DNA from: Microbacteriaceae bacterium | GTDB lineage: Bacteria; Actinomycetota; Actinomycetes; Actinomycetales; Microbacteriaceae | NCBI GenBank assembly: GCA_024645175.1 | Contig: JAHEGB010000006.1 | Coordinates: forward strand, 1 to 50,745 | Length of the DNA stretch: 50,745 nt | Direction: 5' to 3' | Shown: one piece after another, positions 9,187-18,474 of the stretch | Numbering within the stretch: position 1 is the stretch's first letter | Layout: every line of letters begins with the position of its first letter | The notes under the pieces: generated by a model | What the model was told of the DNA's origin: nothing | What the model saw: only the letters and a program-made list of their open reading frames with translations | Databases searched by the model: none | Program-made: the position numbers and the translations under genes

Positions 9187-9564
9187 ATGGCTCTTATTCC
9201 AAAGAACCGCGGCAAGAGCAAGGCAGACGCTCGCGAACGTCGCCACCTACGTCTTCGCAAGAAGCTAGCTGGCACTGCAGAGCGTCCACGTCTAGTCGTA
9301 AACCGCTCAGCTCGTCACGTATTCGTTCAGGTTGTAGACGACAGCAAGGGCATCACCCTGGCTTCGGCTTCAACCATGGAAGCCGACCTACGCAAGTTCG
9401 ACGGCGACAAGACTGCTAAGTCAACCAAGGTTGGCCAGTTGATCGCAGAGCGCGCTAAGAGCGCGGGTGTTACCGAGGTTGTATTCGACCGCGGTGGCAA
9501 CAAGTATGCGGGCCGCATCGCTGCAATTGCAGACGGCGCTCGCGAGGGAGGTTTGGTTCTCTAA
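9187..9564 (+). CDS. rplR: 50S ribosomal protein L18
   Basis: L18 (125 residues) anchors 5S rRNA in the central protuberance. It begins with an Arg/Lys-rich segment ([35 protein letters not shown]) and ends with [26 protein letters not shown], both typical. The stop shares one base with the ATG of rpsE. Confidence 0.98.
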   Translation: MALIPKNRGKSKADARERRHLRLRKKLAGTAERPRLVVNRSARHVFVQVVDDSKGITLASASTMEADLRKFDGDKTAKSTKVGQLIAERAKSAGVTEVVFDRGGNKYAGRIAAIADGAREGGLVL

Positions 9565-10232
9565 TGACCGAAATCAATTCAGAAGTAGCAGTCGCAGAAG
9601 TTTCTGCAGACGCAACCGACAAGGGTGCACCAGCTGTTGACGCAAACGAGCGCGAAGCTCGTCGCGGCGGCCGTGAGCGCGCACCTCGTGGAGAGCGTCG
9701 CGACCGCGAAGAGAACAAGAGCCCATTCCTAGAGCGCGTTGTCACCATCAACCGTGTTTCAAAGGTTGTAAAGGGTGGTCGTCGCTTTAGCTTCACCGCA
9801 CTAGTAGTTGTCGGCGACGGCAACGGCCTAGTTGGCGTTGGTTACGGAAAGTCGAAAGAAGTTCCGTCAGCAATCGCTAAGGGTGTCGAAGAGGCGAAGA
9901 AGAACTTCTTCCGCGTTCCTCGCGTAAACAGCACTATTCCTCACCCTGTTCAGGGCGAGGCTGCTGCTGGTGTTGTACTCCTTCGTCCTGCATCTGCAGG
10001 TACCGGAGTTATCGCCGGTGGTCCAGTTCGTGCAGTTCTTGAGTGCGCAGGCATTCACGACGTATTGAGCAAGTCGCTCGGTTCGTCGAACACAATCAAC
10101 ATCGTTCACGCCACCGTTGCCGCATTGCGTCAACTTGAAGAGCCAGCAGCAGTTGCAGCTCGTCGCGGTTTGAGCATCGATGAGGTAGCACCAGCAGGTC
10201 TACTTCGTGAGCAGAACAAGGCAGGTGTCTAA
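9564..10232 (+). CDS. rpsE: 30S ribosomal protein S5
   Basis: S5 (222 residues) guards translational accuracy at the mRNA entry. The double-stranded-RNA-binding-like domain is in [50 protein letters not shown], and the C-terminal domain in [29 protein letters not shown]. The first 50 residues are an acidic then Arg-rich extension with no defined fold. Junctions with rplR and rpmD are one-base overlaps. Confidence 0.98.
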   Translation: MTEINSEVAVAEVSADATDKGAPAVDANEREARRGGRERAPRGERRDREENKSPFLERVVTINRVSKVVKGGRRFSFTALVVVGDGNGLVGVGYGKSKEVPSAIAKGVEEAKKNFFRVPRVNSTIPHPVQGEAAAGVVLLRPASAGTGVIAGGPVRAVLECAGIHDVLSKSLGSSNTINIVHATVAALRQLEEPAAVAARRGLSIDEVAPAGLLREQNKAGV

Positions 10233-10417
10233 TGGCCGTTCGTCTAAAAGTTACCCAGATCAAGAGTGAAATTGGTGGCAAGCCAAACCAGCGCGAAACC
10301 ATGCGTACCCTCGGGCTCAAGAGAATCGGCGACATCATCGTCAAAGAAGACTCGAACTCGTTGCGCGGAATGGTTCGCACTGTGGCTCACCTCGTAAAGG
10401 TTGAGGAGATCAACTAA
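10232..10417 (+). CDS. rpmD: 50S ribosomal protein L30
   Basis: This 61-residue protein has the compact L30 fold: [33 protein letters not shown], followed by [20 protein letters not shown]30 is not universal in bacteria but is usual in actinobacterial spc operons. It overlaps rpsE and rplO by one base each. Confidence 0.97.
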   Translation: MAVRLKVTQIKSEIGGKPNQRETMRTLGLKRIGDIIVKEDSNSLRGMVRTVAHLVKVEEIN

Positions 10418-11043
10418 TGGCCGAAGAGAAGTCAACACCGGCAAAGAAGCCAGCTGCAGCTAAGGCTGCACCTGCAAAGGCTGGCTCAGTTACTAGCACG
10501 ACCGCCAAAAAGGCTGTCGCGCCTGAAGACAAGGCCGAGAAGCCTGCAGCGAAGGCTGCGGCAAAGCCAGCTGCAAAGAAGGAAGCCGCTCCAAAGGAGA
10601 AGGTAACCGTTCTAAAGCTGCACCACTTGCGTCCGGCTCCAGGCTCGAAGAAAGACCGCACCCGCGTTGGTCGTGGTGAGGGTTCTAAGGGTAAGACTGC
10701 AGGCCGTGGTACTAAGGGTACAAAGGCTCGTTACCAGGTTCGCCCAGGTTTCGAAGGTGGTGGTGTTCGTCTAGTAATGCGCACCCCTAAGCTTCGTGGC
10801 TTCAAGAACCCGTTCCGCGTTGAGTACCAGGTAGTCAACGTAGAGGCTCTAGCAGAGATGTTCCCAGCAGGAGGCACCGTAACCAAGGCTGACTTGGTTG
10901 CAAAGGGCATGGTTCGCAAGAACGAGCCTGTAAAGGTTCTCGGCAACGGCGACATCTCAGTTAAACTGAACATCACTGTCGACAAGGTCTCGCGCTCTGC
11001 AGCCGAGAAGATCGTCGCAGCTGGTGGCTCGGTCAACGAGTAA
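10417..11043 (+). CDS. rplO: 50S ribosomal protein L15 with long Lys/Ala-rich N-terminal extension
   Basis: The L15 core starts near residue 64 ([37 protein letters not shown]) and has the usual length of about 145 residues, including the aromatic-basic loop [20 protein letters not shown]15 is a late 50S assembly protein. Residues 2-62 are almost wholly Lys, Ala, Pro and Glu, resembling histone H1-like tails. The extension appears real: its ATG overlaps the rpmD stop, the frame is open throughout, and no better start with a ribosome binding site occurs before the core. Confidence 0.96.
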   Translation: MAEEKSTPAKKPAAAKAAPAKAGSVTSTTAKKAVAPEDKAEKPAAKAAAKPAAKKEAAPKEKVTVLKLHHLRPAPGSKKDRTRVGRGEGSKGKTAGRGTKGTKARYQVRPGFEGGGVRLVMRTPKLRGFKNPFRVEYQVVNVEALAEMFPAGGTVTKADLVAKGMVRKNEPVKVLGNGDISVKLNITVDKVSRSAAEKIVAAGGSVNE

Positions 11044-11075
11044 TCACCGAGCTCTACTAGCCAGGAGGCCTGCTG

Positions 11076-12389
11076 TTGTTTAGCGCCGTCATTCGTGCAT
11101 TCCGTACTCCGGACTTGCGCAACAAGCTGCTGTTCACACTGTTCATCGTTGCTATTTTTCGTCTGGGCTCGTTCATCCCTGCCCCTTTCGTAAACTACGG
11201 CAACGTTCAACAGTGTCTTCAAGCGACCCAAAGCACTTCGGGTCTCTATGAACTTGTGAACCTATTCAGCGGTGGCGCTCTGCTACAGCTCTCAGTCTTT
11301 GCACTGGGAATCATGCCTTACATCACCGCGTCGATCATCACGCAGCTATTGCGCGTTGTGATTCCTCGCTTTGAGACGCTATACAAAGAGGGTCAAGCTG
11401 GCCAGGCCAAGCTAACCCAGTACACCCGTTACTTGACCATTGCCCTTGGCGTGCTTCAGTCGACCACTTTGATCGCTGTTGCTCGTCAGGGTGCATTGTT
11501 CGGTGCGAGCTGCACCAGTCAGATTCTTACTGACACCTCACCACTGGCAATTGTGTTGATGGTTATCACCATGACCGCCGGAACCGGTTTGATCATGTGG
11601 ATGGGTGAGCTTCTAACCGAGCGCGGCGTTGGCAACGGTATGTCACTTCTTATCTTCACCTCGATCGCTGCAAAGTTTCCGGCATCACTTATTTCGATTG
11701 CAGAAACTAAGAGCATCGAAACCTTGCTAGTCGTTATCGGAATCGGTGTCTTGATTGTTGGCCTAGTTATCTTGGTTGAGCAGTCACAGCGCCGCATTCC
11801 GGTGCAGTACGCAAAGCGTGTTGTCGGTCGTCGCGAATATGGCGGTCAGAGCACCTACATTCCAATCAAGGTCAACATGGCCGGTGTTGTTCCGGTTATC
11901 TTCGCGTCGAGCTTGCTTTACTTGCCAGCTCTTATCGCGCAGTTCAACCAGCCAGACAAGAACGGCAAGGTTGAGCCTTGGGTTACTTGGGTTTCTAACT
12001 ACCTAACCAAGGGTGACCACCCGCTATACATGGCGCTCTACTTCTTGCTTATCGTTGGCTTCACCTACTTCTATGTAGCGATCACCTTCAACCCTGAAGA
12101 GGTCAGCGACAACATGAAGAACTACGGTGGTTTCATTCCTGGCATCCGTGCCGGTCGCCCAACCACTGAGTTCCTCGAATATGTTCTTAGCCGCATCACC
12201 TTCCCGGGTGCGCTTTACCTCGGTGCTATCGCATTGATTCCATTGATTGCATTCTCGATGGTTGGTGCAAATCAGAACTTCCCATTTGGTGGAACTTCGA
12301 TTTTGATCATCGTTGGTGTTGGTCTTGAAACTGTAAAGCAGATCAACGCGCAGATGCAGCAGCGCAACTACGAGGGTCTTCTAAAGTGA
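11076..12389 (+). CDS. secY: Protein translocase subunit SecY
   Basis: SecY (437 residues) is the channel subunit of the SecYEG translocon. About ten transmembrane helices can be seen, starting with [35 protein letters not shown] and the cytoplasmic loop [23 protein letters not shown] are family signatures. The start is TTG 11076, chosen because AGGAGG lies 7 bases upstream. It begins 32 bases after rplO and overlaps adk by four bases (GTGA). Confidence 0.97.
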   Translation: MFSAVIRAFRTPDLRNKLLFTLFIVAIFRLGSFIPAPFVNYGNVQQCLQATQSTSGLYELVNLFSGGALLQLSVFALGIMPYITASIITQLLRVVIPRFETLYKEGQAGQAKLTQYTRYLTIALGVLQSTTLIAVARQGALFGASCTSQILTDTSPLAIVLMVITMTAGTGLIMWMGELLTERGVGNGMSLLIFTSIAAKFPASLISIAETKSIETLLVVIGIGVLIVGLVILVEQSQRRIPVQYAKRVVGRREYGGQSTYIPIKVNMAGVVPVIFASSLLYLPALIAQFNQPDKNGKVEPWVTWVSNYLTKGDHPLYMALYFLLIVGFTYFYVAITFNPEEVSDNMKNYGGFIPGIRAGRPTTEFLEYVLSRITFPGALYLGAIALIPLIAFSMVGANQNFPFGGTSILIIVGVGLETVKQINAQMQQRNYEGLLK

Positions 12390-12970
12390 CCCGGCTACTC
12401 TTGATCGGCATGCCAGGTGCCGGCAAGGGAACACAGGCTGAGCGTCTTTCAGAGGCTTTCGGTATTCCTGCTATTTCGACCGGTGACATCTTTCGCCACA
12501 ACGTAAAGAACGAAACCGAGCTCGGCAAGCAAGCCAAAGCATTCATGGATCGCGGCGAGTATGTTCCTGACTCACTCACCAACGCGTTAGTTCGCGACCG
12601 TCTTTCACACGCAGACGCAGCCGAAGGATTTCTTCTCGATGGCTACCCTCGCACGGCAGACCAGGTTGTCGAACTAGACGACATTCTTTCTTCACACTCA
12701 CAGAAGCTCGACGCTGTTGTCATGCTCACCGCAGACGTTGACGAAGTTGTTCGTCGCTTGCTAAACCGCGCAATCGAACAGGGTCGCGCAGATGACACCG
12801 AAGAAGTTATTCGTCGTCGCCTCGAAGTTTATGAAGAGCAAACCGCTCCGTTGGTTTCGGTTTATGCTGCACGTGATTTGGTTGTTACCGTTGACGGTCT
12901 CGGCGAGGTTGCAGAAGTTACCGCACGAATCGTTGATGCACTTGCAGAGCGCGGCATCGCTAAAAACTAA
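12386..12970 (+). CDS. adk: Adenylate kinase
   Basis: The enzyme converts ATP and AMP into two ADP. The P-loop GMPGAGKGT is at residues 8-16, the AMP-site ISTGDIFR and DGYPRT motifs are present, and [10 protein letters not shown] closes the core. At 194 residues it is the short form lacking the zinc-type lid insertion, usual for actinobacteria. It starts at GTG 12386, overlapping the secY stop, and shares a base with map, so the three are coupled. Confidence 0.97.
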   Translation: MTRLLLIGMPGAGKGTQAERLSEAFGIPAISTGDIFRHNVKNETELGKQAKAFMDRGEYVPDSLTNALVRDRLSHADAAEGFLLDGYPRTADQVVELDDILSSHSQKLDAVVMLTADVDEVVRRLLNRAIEQGRADDTEEVIRRRLEVYEEQTAPLVSVYAARDLVVTVDGLGEVAEVTARIVDALAERGIAKN

Positions 12971-13818
12971 TGTCACGCGAAGACTACACAGCAAAAACTA
13001 ACGCGCAGATTCTTTTGATGCGCGAGGCTGGCCTAATTACCGAAGCTGCACTCAATGCCGTTCGCGCAGCAATCAAGCCAGGCGTTTCAACCCTCGAGCT
13101 CGACAAGATCGCAGATGACACCATTCGCAAGATGGGTGCTCACTCAAACTTTCAGTTGGTCGAAGGCTACGTTCACACCATCTGCTCTTCGGTCAATGAC
13201 GAAATCGTTCACGGAATTCCACGCGCTGATCGCGTGCTTGCCGCTGGCGACATCATCTCAATTGACTGCGGCGCAGAAATCAATGAGTGGAACGGCGACA
13301 GCGCATTCAGCATGGTTGTTCCTGGCGGCTCTGACGACGAATTAGTCGCAGCTCGCCAACAGCTCAGCGATGTAACCGAGGGTTCACTCTGGGTTGGCAT
13401 CGCGGCACTCGCGAAGGCCGAACACCTAAACGAGGTTGGAACGGCCATCGAGGAGTTCATCCTAGAAAAGGGCGAAGAGCACGGCCGCGAATATGGAATT
13501 CTTGAGGACTACATCGGCCACGGCATCGGTCGCCACATGCACGAAGAGCCACCGGTTTTCAACTACAAGACCCGTCACAAAGGCCCAAAGGTTCAGCCTG
13601 GCCTAGTTGTTGCCATCGAGCCGATGGTCACCGGTGGTTCTGACAAGGTCAAGGTTTTGAAAGACGGCTGGACTGTCTCGAGCAAAGACGGCTCAGACGC
13701 TGCCCACTGGGAGCACACCGTTGCCGTTCACGAGGGCGGCATCTGGGTGCTAACTGCCACGGATGGCGGCAAAGCGGGCCTAGCCCCGTTCGGAATCGTG
13801 CCAACCCCGATCGTTTAG
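12970..13818 (+). CDS. map: Type I methionine aminopeptidase
   Basis: This enzyme removes the initiator Met from new proteins. All five metal ligands of the pita-bread fold are visible: D99 (in IDCG), D110 (in NGD), H184 (in GHGIG), E217 (in AIEPM) and E248 (in WEHT), with H81 in VHGIP. Length (282) is normal for the actinobacterial type I enzyme. It is the last gene of the S10-spc-secY operon, and a probable terminator overlaps its stop codon. Confidence 0.97.
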   Translation: MSREDYTAKTNAQILLMREAGLITEAALNAVRAAIKPGVSTLELDKIADDTIRKMGAHSNFQLVEGYVHTICSSVNDEIVHGIPRADRVLAAGDIISIDCGAEINEWNGDSAFSMVVPGGSDDELVAARQQLSDVTEGSLWVGIAALAKAEHLNEVGTAIEEFILEKGEEHGREYGILEDYIGHGIGRHMHEEPPVFNYKTRHKGPKVQPGLVVAIEPMVTGGSDKVKVLKDGWTVSSKDGSDAAHWEHTVAVHEGGIWVLTATDGGKAGLAPFGIVPTPIV

Positions 13819-13836
13819 CCGATTTCGGGTTTTGGG
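13806..13836 (+). terminator. Probable terminator after map
   Basis: CCCGATCG (13806-13813) pairs with CGATTTCGGG (13820-13829) around the loop TTTAGC, with a two-base bulge. TTTTGGGCAGATTTTT follows. The map stop codon (13816-13818) is in the loop. The imperfect stem and interrupted T-run lower confidence. Confidence 0.5.
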
Positions 13837-13880
13837 CAGATTTTTGGGCCCACAGACTAGCAAAAGCCTAAGAAAAGGCA

Positions 13881-13886
13881 TAGGAT
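13881..13886 (+). promoter_or_regulatory. Possible -10 of the infA/alpha operon
   Basis: TAGGAT, a common actinobacterial -10 form, lies 91 bases before infA in the spacer after map. The -35 region at the expected distance is poor, so this is only a candidate. Confidence 0.35.
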
Positions 13887-13977
13887 TGAAACTCGGTGTT
13901 TCTGCACGTAATCCCACACAAATTTGTGTCATGTTTTCGTGCGTTCGTTATGCCAAAAGTTAGTAGATAAAGGATTT

Positions 13978-14199
13978 ATGGCCAACAAAGACGGTGTCAT
14001 CGAGATCGAAGGCAGTGTGGTTGAAGCTCTTCCGAACGCAATGTTCAGAGTAGAGCTCGACAATGGTCACAAAGTTTTGGCTCACATCTCAGGAAAGATG
14101 CGCCAGCACTACATTCGAATTCTCCCAGAGGATCGCGTAATCGTAGAGCTCAGCACATATGACTTGACTCGTGGCCGAATTATTTATCGCTACAAATAA
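13978..14199 (+). CDS. infA: Translation initiation factor IF-1
   Basis: IF-1 (73 residues) binds the ribosomal A site during initiation. The OB-fold sequence is canonical: [63 protein letters not shown]. The frame is open further upstream to 13924, but ATG 13978 gives the standard N-terminus (MANKDGVIE) and has AAAGGA 3-8 bases upstream. It leads the alpha operon. Confidence 0.97.
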   Translation: MANKDGVIEIEGSVVEALPNAMFRVELDNGHKVLAHISGKMRQHYIRILPEDRVIVELSTYDLTRGRIIYRYK

Positions 14200-14235
14200 A
14201 CGGTTAGCAATAACCCTTAAGAAGAAGTAAGAGAC

Positions 14236-14349
14236 ATGAAGGTAAACCCAAGCGTCAAGAAGATTTGCGACAAGTGCAAAGTTATTCGTCGCCACGGTCG
14301 CGTCATGGTTATCTGCGAAAACCCACGCCACAAACAGCGCCAGGGCTAA
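14236..14349 (+). CDS. rpmJ: 50S ribosomal protein L36
   Basis: This 37-residue protein runs [19 protein letters not shown] to the C-terminal [10 protein letters not shown]. It is the zinc-binding (C+) form: C11, C14, C27 and H32 make the CCCH site. AAGAAGTAAGAG precedes the ATG. It follows infA after 36 bases and is the smallest gene in the window. Confidence 0.97.
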   Translation: MKVNPSVKKICDKCKVIRRHGRVMVICENPRHKQRQG

Positions 14350-14410
14350 ACAGAAACACAACGCACCAAAACTTCTAACTAAATAGCAACAAAAACAAAA
14401 AGGCACCACA

Positions 14411-14460
14411 ACATCGAAAGATGTCCACCTTCGGAAAAGGCCGAAGCCCGAGAGATCGGG
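14411..14460 (+). promoter_or_regulatory. Three consecutive hairpins in the rpsM leader
   Basis: The 150-base rpmJ-rpsM spacer holds three perfect small hairpins. ACATC-GAAA-GATGT is at 14411-14424, CTTCGG-AAAAGG-CCGAAG at 14429-14446, and CCCGA-GAGA-TCGGG at 14447-14460. Two close on GNRA tetraloops and the last two abut without a spacer. No U-tract follows, so this is not a simple terminator; a protein-binding leader or processing region is more likely. Confidence 0.55.
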
Positions 14461-14499
14461 GTGTGATGCTGCAGACCTTTTACAACAAGGAGAAATCCA

Positions 14500-14877
14500 A
14501 TGGCACGTGTTGCCGGAGCAGATATTCCAGACGCGAAGCGCGTCGAAATCGCACTTACTTACATCTACGGAATTGGCCGCACACGTTCGGTCAAGATTCT
14601 TAACGACACTAAGGTCGACAAGAACATCCGCGTCAAAGACTTGTCAGACGACCAGCTCGTCGCAATTCGTGACTACATCGAAGGCAACTACAAAGTTGAG
14701 GGTGACCTCCGCCGTGACGTAGCTGCTGACATTCGCCGCAAGGTTGAAATCGGTTCATACGAAGGTATCCGTCACCGCAAGGGACTACCTGTTCGTGGAC
14801 AGCGCACCAAGACCAACGCTCGTACTCGCAAGGGTCCAAAGCGCACCGTAGCCGGCAAGAAGAAGGCTGCTCGCTAG
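14500..14877 (+). CDS. rpsM: 30S ribosomal protein S13
   Basis: S13 (125 residues) sits in the 30S head, contacts P-site tRNA and bridges to L5. It starts [26 protein letters not shown] and has the C-terminal [29 protein letters not shown] tail that reaches the decoding region. ACAAGGAGAAA is a strong ribosome binding site. Confidence 0.98.
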   Translation: MARVAGADIPDAKRVEIALTYIYGIGRTRSVKILNDTKVDKNIRVKDLSDDQLVAIRDYIEGNYKVEGDLRRDVAADIRRKVEIGSYEGIRHRKGLPVRGQRTKTNARTRKGPKRTVAGKKKAAR

Positions 14878-14917
14878 TCACTAGCAGAGCAACCGAGAAA
14901 GAATTCAGGAGAATCTC

Positions 14918-15325
14918 ATGGCAGCACCTAAGAAAGTTGCAGCAGGCGCACGCAAGCCTCGCAAGAAGGTAGTCAAGAACATCACCGTTGGACAGGCGCA
15001 CATCAAGAGCACCTTCAACAACACCATCGTTTCGATCACCGACTCAACCGGAGCGGTTATCTCATGGTCATCGTCAGGCGACGTTGGCTACAAGGGTTCA
15101 CGCAAGTCAACCCCGTTCGCTGCTCAGCTTGCTGCTGAGTCAGCTGCTCGCAAGGCACAGGAGCACGGCCTAAAGAAGGTTGACGTTTTCGTGAAGGGCC
15201 CAGGCTCAGGTCGCGAAACCGCAATCCGTTCACTACAGGCTGCTGGTCTTGAGGTCGGCTCAATCTCTGACGTGACCCCACAGGCTCACAACGGATGCCG
15301 CCCTCCAAAGCGTCGCCGCGTCTAA
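14918..15325 (+). CDS. rpsK: 30S ribosomal protein S11
   Basis: S11 (135 residues) shapes the mRNA exit site with S7. A short Lys/Ala-rich N-terminus precedes the core: [21 protein letters not shown], then [41 protein letters not shown] and the C-terminal [18 protein letters not shown]. rpsD, which often follows, is not present before rpoA. Confidence 0.98.
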   Translation: MAAPKKVAAGARKPRKKVVKNITVGQAHIKSTFNNTIVSITDSTGAVISWSSSGDVGYKGSRKSTPFAAQLAAESAARKAQEHGLKKVDVFVKGPGSGRETAIRSLQAAGLEVGSISDVTPQAHNGCRPPKRRRV

Positions 15326-15342
15326 CTCTTTCCCGCAACAAA

Positions 15343-15366
15343 ACTTCGCAGTGGCCACTGCGGAGT
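15343..15366. repeat. 24-bp palindrome between rpsK and rpoA
   Basis: The inner CGCAGTGGCCACTGCG (15347-15362) is a perfect 16-bp palindrome. The arms extend to 12 bases each with one G.T pair, without a spacer. There is no T-run after it, so it could be an attenuating or processing hairpin or a protein-binding site. It lies where rpsD is found in many related genomes. Confidence 0.7.
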
Positions 15367-15416
15367 CCAAACAACTAGACATCAAATAGCGGATGTCTTT
15401 GTGAAAGGAATCAATA

Positions 15417-16415
15417 GTGCTAATTGCACAGCGTCCAACACTGAAGTCAGTTTCAACCGGTGAAAACCGCGCAACCTTCACCCTCGAGCCACTTGAGCCA
15501 GGTTTCGGTTACACCCTCGGAAACTCACTTCGTCGCACCTTGCTTTCATCGATCCCTGGTGCTGCAGTCACCAACGTTCGTTTCGCAGGTGTCAAGCACG
15601 AATTCACCACCATCGATGGCGTAAAAGAAGATGTCACCGAAATCATCTTGAACATCAAGGAGCTCGTTGTTTCGAGCGACAACGATGAGCCAGTTGTTGC
15701 TCACGTAATCAAGAACGGTGCCGGCCAGGTTACTGCTGCCGACATCCAGGTTCCTGCTGGCGTAGAGATCTACAACAAAGACCTAGTAATCGCGAACATC
15801 GATGCCAAGGCAAAGTTCGAGTTGCAGCTAACCATCGAGCGTGGCCGTGGCTACGTTCAGGCTTCGCAGAACCGCAACCCAAACGCCGACGCCGACTGGA
15901 TTCCAATCGACTCGATCTACTCGCCAGTGCTAAAGGTTTCATACCGCGTTGAGGCAACTCGTGCGGGTGAGTTCACCAACTTCGACAAGCTAGTTGTCGA
16001 CGTTGAGACCAAGCCTTCGATGACTCCTGACGATGCAGTTGCATCAGCAGGTAGCACCTTGGTTGCTCTATTCGGTCTTGCAAAAGAACTGAACGAAGCA
16101 GCTGAAGGTATCGAGCTAGGTGCAGCACCAGTTGAGTCAAACCTCTCACCAGAATTGGCAATGCCAATCGAAGAGCTTGACCTAACCGTTCGCTCATACA
16201 ACTGCCTAAAGCGCGAAGGCATCAACACTGTTGCAGAGTTGATCAACCTTTCTGAAGACCAGTTGATGAACATTCGCAACTTTGGCAGCAAGTCGGTCGA
16301 TGAGGTGCGCGACAAGCTCACTTCAATGGGCCTGAAGTTCCGCGACTCAGTTCCGGGCTTTGAAGCTACCTACTTCAGCTCAAACTACGACGACGAAGAA
16401 GGCGAGCAGGCGTAA
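15417..16415 (+). CDS. rpoA: RNA polymerase alpha subunit
   Basis: RpoA (332 residues) dimerises to nucleate RNA polymerase assembly. The N-terminal domain (about 1-225) shows [31 protein letters not shown]; after a Glu/Ala-rich linker the C-terminal DNA- and activator-binding domain (about 255-312) shows [25 protein letters not shown] and [13 protein letters not shown]. The start is GTG 15417, with GAAAGGA upstream. A 91-base spacer with a palindrome separates it from rpsK. Confidence 0.98.
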   Translation: MLIAQRPTLKSVSTGENRATFTLEPLEPGFGYTLGNSLRRTLLSSIPGAAVTNVRFAGVKHEFTTIDGVKEDVTEIILNIKELVVSSDNDEPVVAHVIKNGAGQVTAADIQVPAGVEIYNKDLVIANIDAKAKFELQLTIERGRGYVQASQNRNPNADADWIPIDSIYSPVLKVSYRVEATRAGEFTNFDKLVVDVETKPSMTPDDAVASAGSTLVALFGLAKELNEAAEGIELGAAPVESNLSPELAMPIEELDLTVRSYNCLKREGINTVAELINLSEDQLMNIRNFGSKSVDEVRDKLTSMGLKFRDSVPGFEATYFSSNYDDEEGEQA

Positions 16416-16444
16416 GCCGCTCGTAATCCAAGAGGAGAAATCTA

Positions 16445-16984
16445 ATGGCAGCACCAACTAAAGGCCCACGTCTCGGAGGCGGACCAGCGCACGAGCGCCT
16501 AATGCTTCGCAACATGGCTACCTCGTTGTTCAAGCACGGCAAGATCACTACCACCGAGACCAAGGCAAAGCGTCTTCGTCCGTTGGCAGAGCGCCTAGTC
16601 ACCTTCGCAAAGCGCGGAGACCTAGCAGCACGTCGTCGTGTTCTTGCTCAGCTAACTGAGAAGTCAGTTGTGCACGAGTTGTTCACCAACATCGCACCTC
16701 AGGTTGCAGATCGTCAGGGTGGCTACACTCGCATCACCAAGCTTGGCTACCGCAAGGGCGACAACGCACCGATGGCACTCATCGAGCTAGTTCTTGAGCC
16801 AGTAAACGCAAAGCCAAAGGCTAGCAAGACCAAGTTGACCAACGCGGTCAAGGCAGGCGCTCCAGCTGCAGTAGCAGTTGAAGAAGCAGCAGTTGAGGCA
16901 GCTGAGGTTGAGGCAGCAGTAGAGGCAGAGGCAACTGAGTCTCCAGCCGCTGAAGTTGCAGCAGAAGAGACCGCAGCAGAGTAA
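16445..16984 (+). CDS. rplQ: 50S ribosomal protein L17 with acidic C-terminal tail
   Basis: The L17 core (about 1-118) is standard: [45 protein letters not shown], then [11 protein letters not shown]17 lies near the tunnel exit. From about residue 122 the sequence becomes an Ala/Glu/Val tail of nearly 60 residues, strongly acidic at the end. The tail is in frame and without breaks. truA follows after 11 bases. Confidence 0.97.
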   Translation: MAAPTKGPRLGGGPAHERLMLRNMATSLFKHGKITTTETKAKRLRPLAERLVTFAKRGDLAARRRVLAQLTEKSVVHELFTNIAPQVADRQGGYTRITKLGYRKGDNAPMALIELVLEPVNAKPKASKTKLTNAVKAGAPAAVAVEEAAVEAAEVEAAVEAEATESPAAEVAAEETAAE

Positions 16985-16995
16985 TCTCGATTTAC

Positions 16996-17862
16996 ATGAG
17001 CGAACCCGTTGACCTAAACGTCGACGGGTTCACTCGTTTAAGAATCAACTTCGGTTATGACGGCACCGATTTTTATGGATGGTCGAAGCAACCAGAGTTG
17101 CGAACCATTCAAGGCGCATTTCTCGAAGCGCTGACTTTGATTTTCGGCGAAAGCGACATCGATTTTTCACTTCGTGTTGCCGGTCGAACAGACGCCGGAG
17201 TTCACGCACTGCACCAGGTCGCGCACTTTGATCTCACCGACACCCAGCTCGCTCGCCTCGGTCGCGAAACAATCGACGACATCGCATACAAACTCAACCG
17301 CTTGCTGCCAGATGACCTGCGCGTTGCCTCAGTGACCGTGGCCCCACCCGGATTCGACGCTCGCTTCGGCGCTATCAATCGCCGATATCGCTATCGCCTT
17401 GCCGACAACCTCGCGTTCAAGAGCCCGCTCGAAACTCGCTTCACCCTCGATGTCGCCGGCACGCTCGACATCGCAGCGATGAACGAAGCCGGCCAGCACC
17501 TGATCGGTCTGCACGACTTTGCCAGCTTCTGCAAACCTCGCGAGGGCTCGACGACTATCCGTGAATTGCAAGAAATCACGGTGACTCGCACCGAGGGTCA
17601 GGTCGTCGAAATAGAGATTCAGGCCGACGCCTTCTGCCACAACATGGTTCGCTCGATCGTCGGCGCTTTGCTTGCAGTGGGGCAGGGCAGGGCAACCCCT
17701 GGCAAGGTCAAAGAGTTGCTCGAAAAGGCCAATCGCGAGGGCAGCTACAAGGTCGTTTCACCCCACGGATTGACCCTGCTGCGAATCGGCTACCCGGCCG
17801 ACGACCAACTGGCCGCCCAAGCCGAAAAAGCGCAGAATTTGCGGTCTCTAGACGAAAACTAG
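16996..17862 (+). CDS. truA: tRNA pseudouridine(38-40) synthase TruA
   Basis: TruA turns U38-U40 of the tRNA anticodon arm into pseudouridine. The catalytic Asp is in RVAGRTDAGVHAL, and FGYDGTDFYGW, FCHNMVRSIVGALL and the repeated RNA-binding folds are as expected for the family; 288 residues is normal. It is the last gene of the alpha operon. Composition shifts here towards the housekeeping pattern away from the ribosomal genes. Confidence 0.96.
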   Translation: MSEPVDLNVDGFTRLRINFGYDGTDFYGWSKQPELRTIQGAFLEALTLIFGESDIDFSLRVAGRTDAGVHALHQVAHFDLTDTQLARLGRETIDDIAYKLNRLLPDDLRVASVTVAPPGFDARFGAINRRYRYRLADNLAFKSPLETRFTLDVAGTLDIAAMNEAGQHLIGLHDFASFCKPREGSTTIRELQEITVTRTEGQVVEIEIQADAFCHNMVRSIVGALLAVGQGRATPGKVKELLEKANREGSYKVVSPHGLTLLRIGYPADDQLAAQAEKAQNLRSLDEN

Positions 17863-17865
17863 GGT

Positions 17866-17895
17866 TTGACCTATGCCCGCAATTCGGGCTAAACT
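17866..17895 (+). promoter_or_regulatory. Promoter of rplM-rpsI
   Basis: TTGACC (17866-17871) and TAAACT (17890-17895) are 18 bp apart, directly after truA. The spacer holds the inverted repeat GCCCG-N5-CGGGC (17875-17889). A second hairpin, GCCGG-CATCC-CCGGC (17907-17921), lies at about +6 to +20 of the expected transcript. Confidence 0.7.
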
Positions 17896-18001
17896 TGGAA
17901 CTCGTTGCCGGCATCCCCGGCGAACTAAGAACCCGAACTACGAACTCTCGTGGTGAATTTTTGTGGGTTCATCCGAAGCAAGAAGTAGAAGGCAATTTAA
18001 C

Positions 18002-18445
18002 GTGCGTACTTATTCACCAAAGGCTCACGAGCTAAACAACGAGTGGCTCATCATCGACGCTACCGACGTTGTTCTAGGTCGTCTAGCAACACATGCAGCG
18101 ACTCTATTGCGCGGCAAGCACAAGCCAACGTTCGCTCCTCACATGGACAACGGTGACTTTGTGATCATCATCAACGCAGAGAAGATCGCATTGACCGGTG
18201 CGAAGTTGCTTCAGAAGAAGGCTTACCGTCACTCGGGTTACCCAGGTGGCTTGACTGCAACTACTTATGCAGAGTTGCTAGAGAAGAACCCAGAGAAGGC
18301 TGTCGAAAAGGCAATCAAGGGCATGCTTCCAAAGAACAAGCTAGGTGCAGCGCAGCTCACCAAGCTAAAGGTTTATGCAGGCCCAGCGCACCCACACGCA
18401 GCTCAGCAGCCAAAGCCTTTCATCATCGACCAGGTCGCTCAGTAA
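18002..18445 (+). CDS. rplM: 50S ribosomal protein L13
   Basis: L13 (147 residues) is an early 50S assembly protein. The sequence opens [62 protein letters not shown] and includes [10 protein letters not shown], both diagnostic. The frame is open to GTG 17963, but GTG 18002 gives the family N-terminus and has AGAAGG about 9 bases upstream. It is followed by rpsI, the usual partner. Confidence 0.96.
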   Translation: MRTYSPKAHELNNEWLIIDATDVVLGRLATHAATLLRGKHKPTFAPHMDNGDFVIIINAEKIALTGAKLLQKKAYRHSGYPGGLTATTYAELLEKNPEKAVEKAIKGMLPKNKLGAAQLTKLKVYAGPAHPHAAQQPKPFIIDQVAQ

Positions 18446-18474
18446 GCGCGCAAGAGAAGACTCGAGAATAATTC

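Noticed and set aside
10410-10661. Ala/Phe-rich frame antisense to the L15 extension
   Set aside because: It is the mirror image of Lys/Ala codon repeats, with no start signal.
13924-13977. Upstream extension of infA
   Set aside because: IF-1 is very conserved in length, and ATG 13978 has a ribosome binding site and the family N-terminus.
17963-18001. Upstream GTG start for rplM
   Set aside because: L13 starts at xRTYSPK; the 13 extra residues are not family-like.
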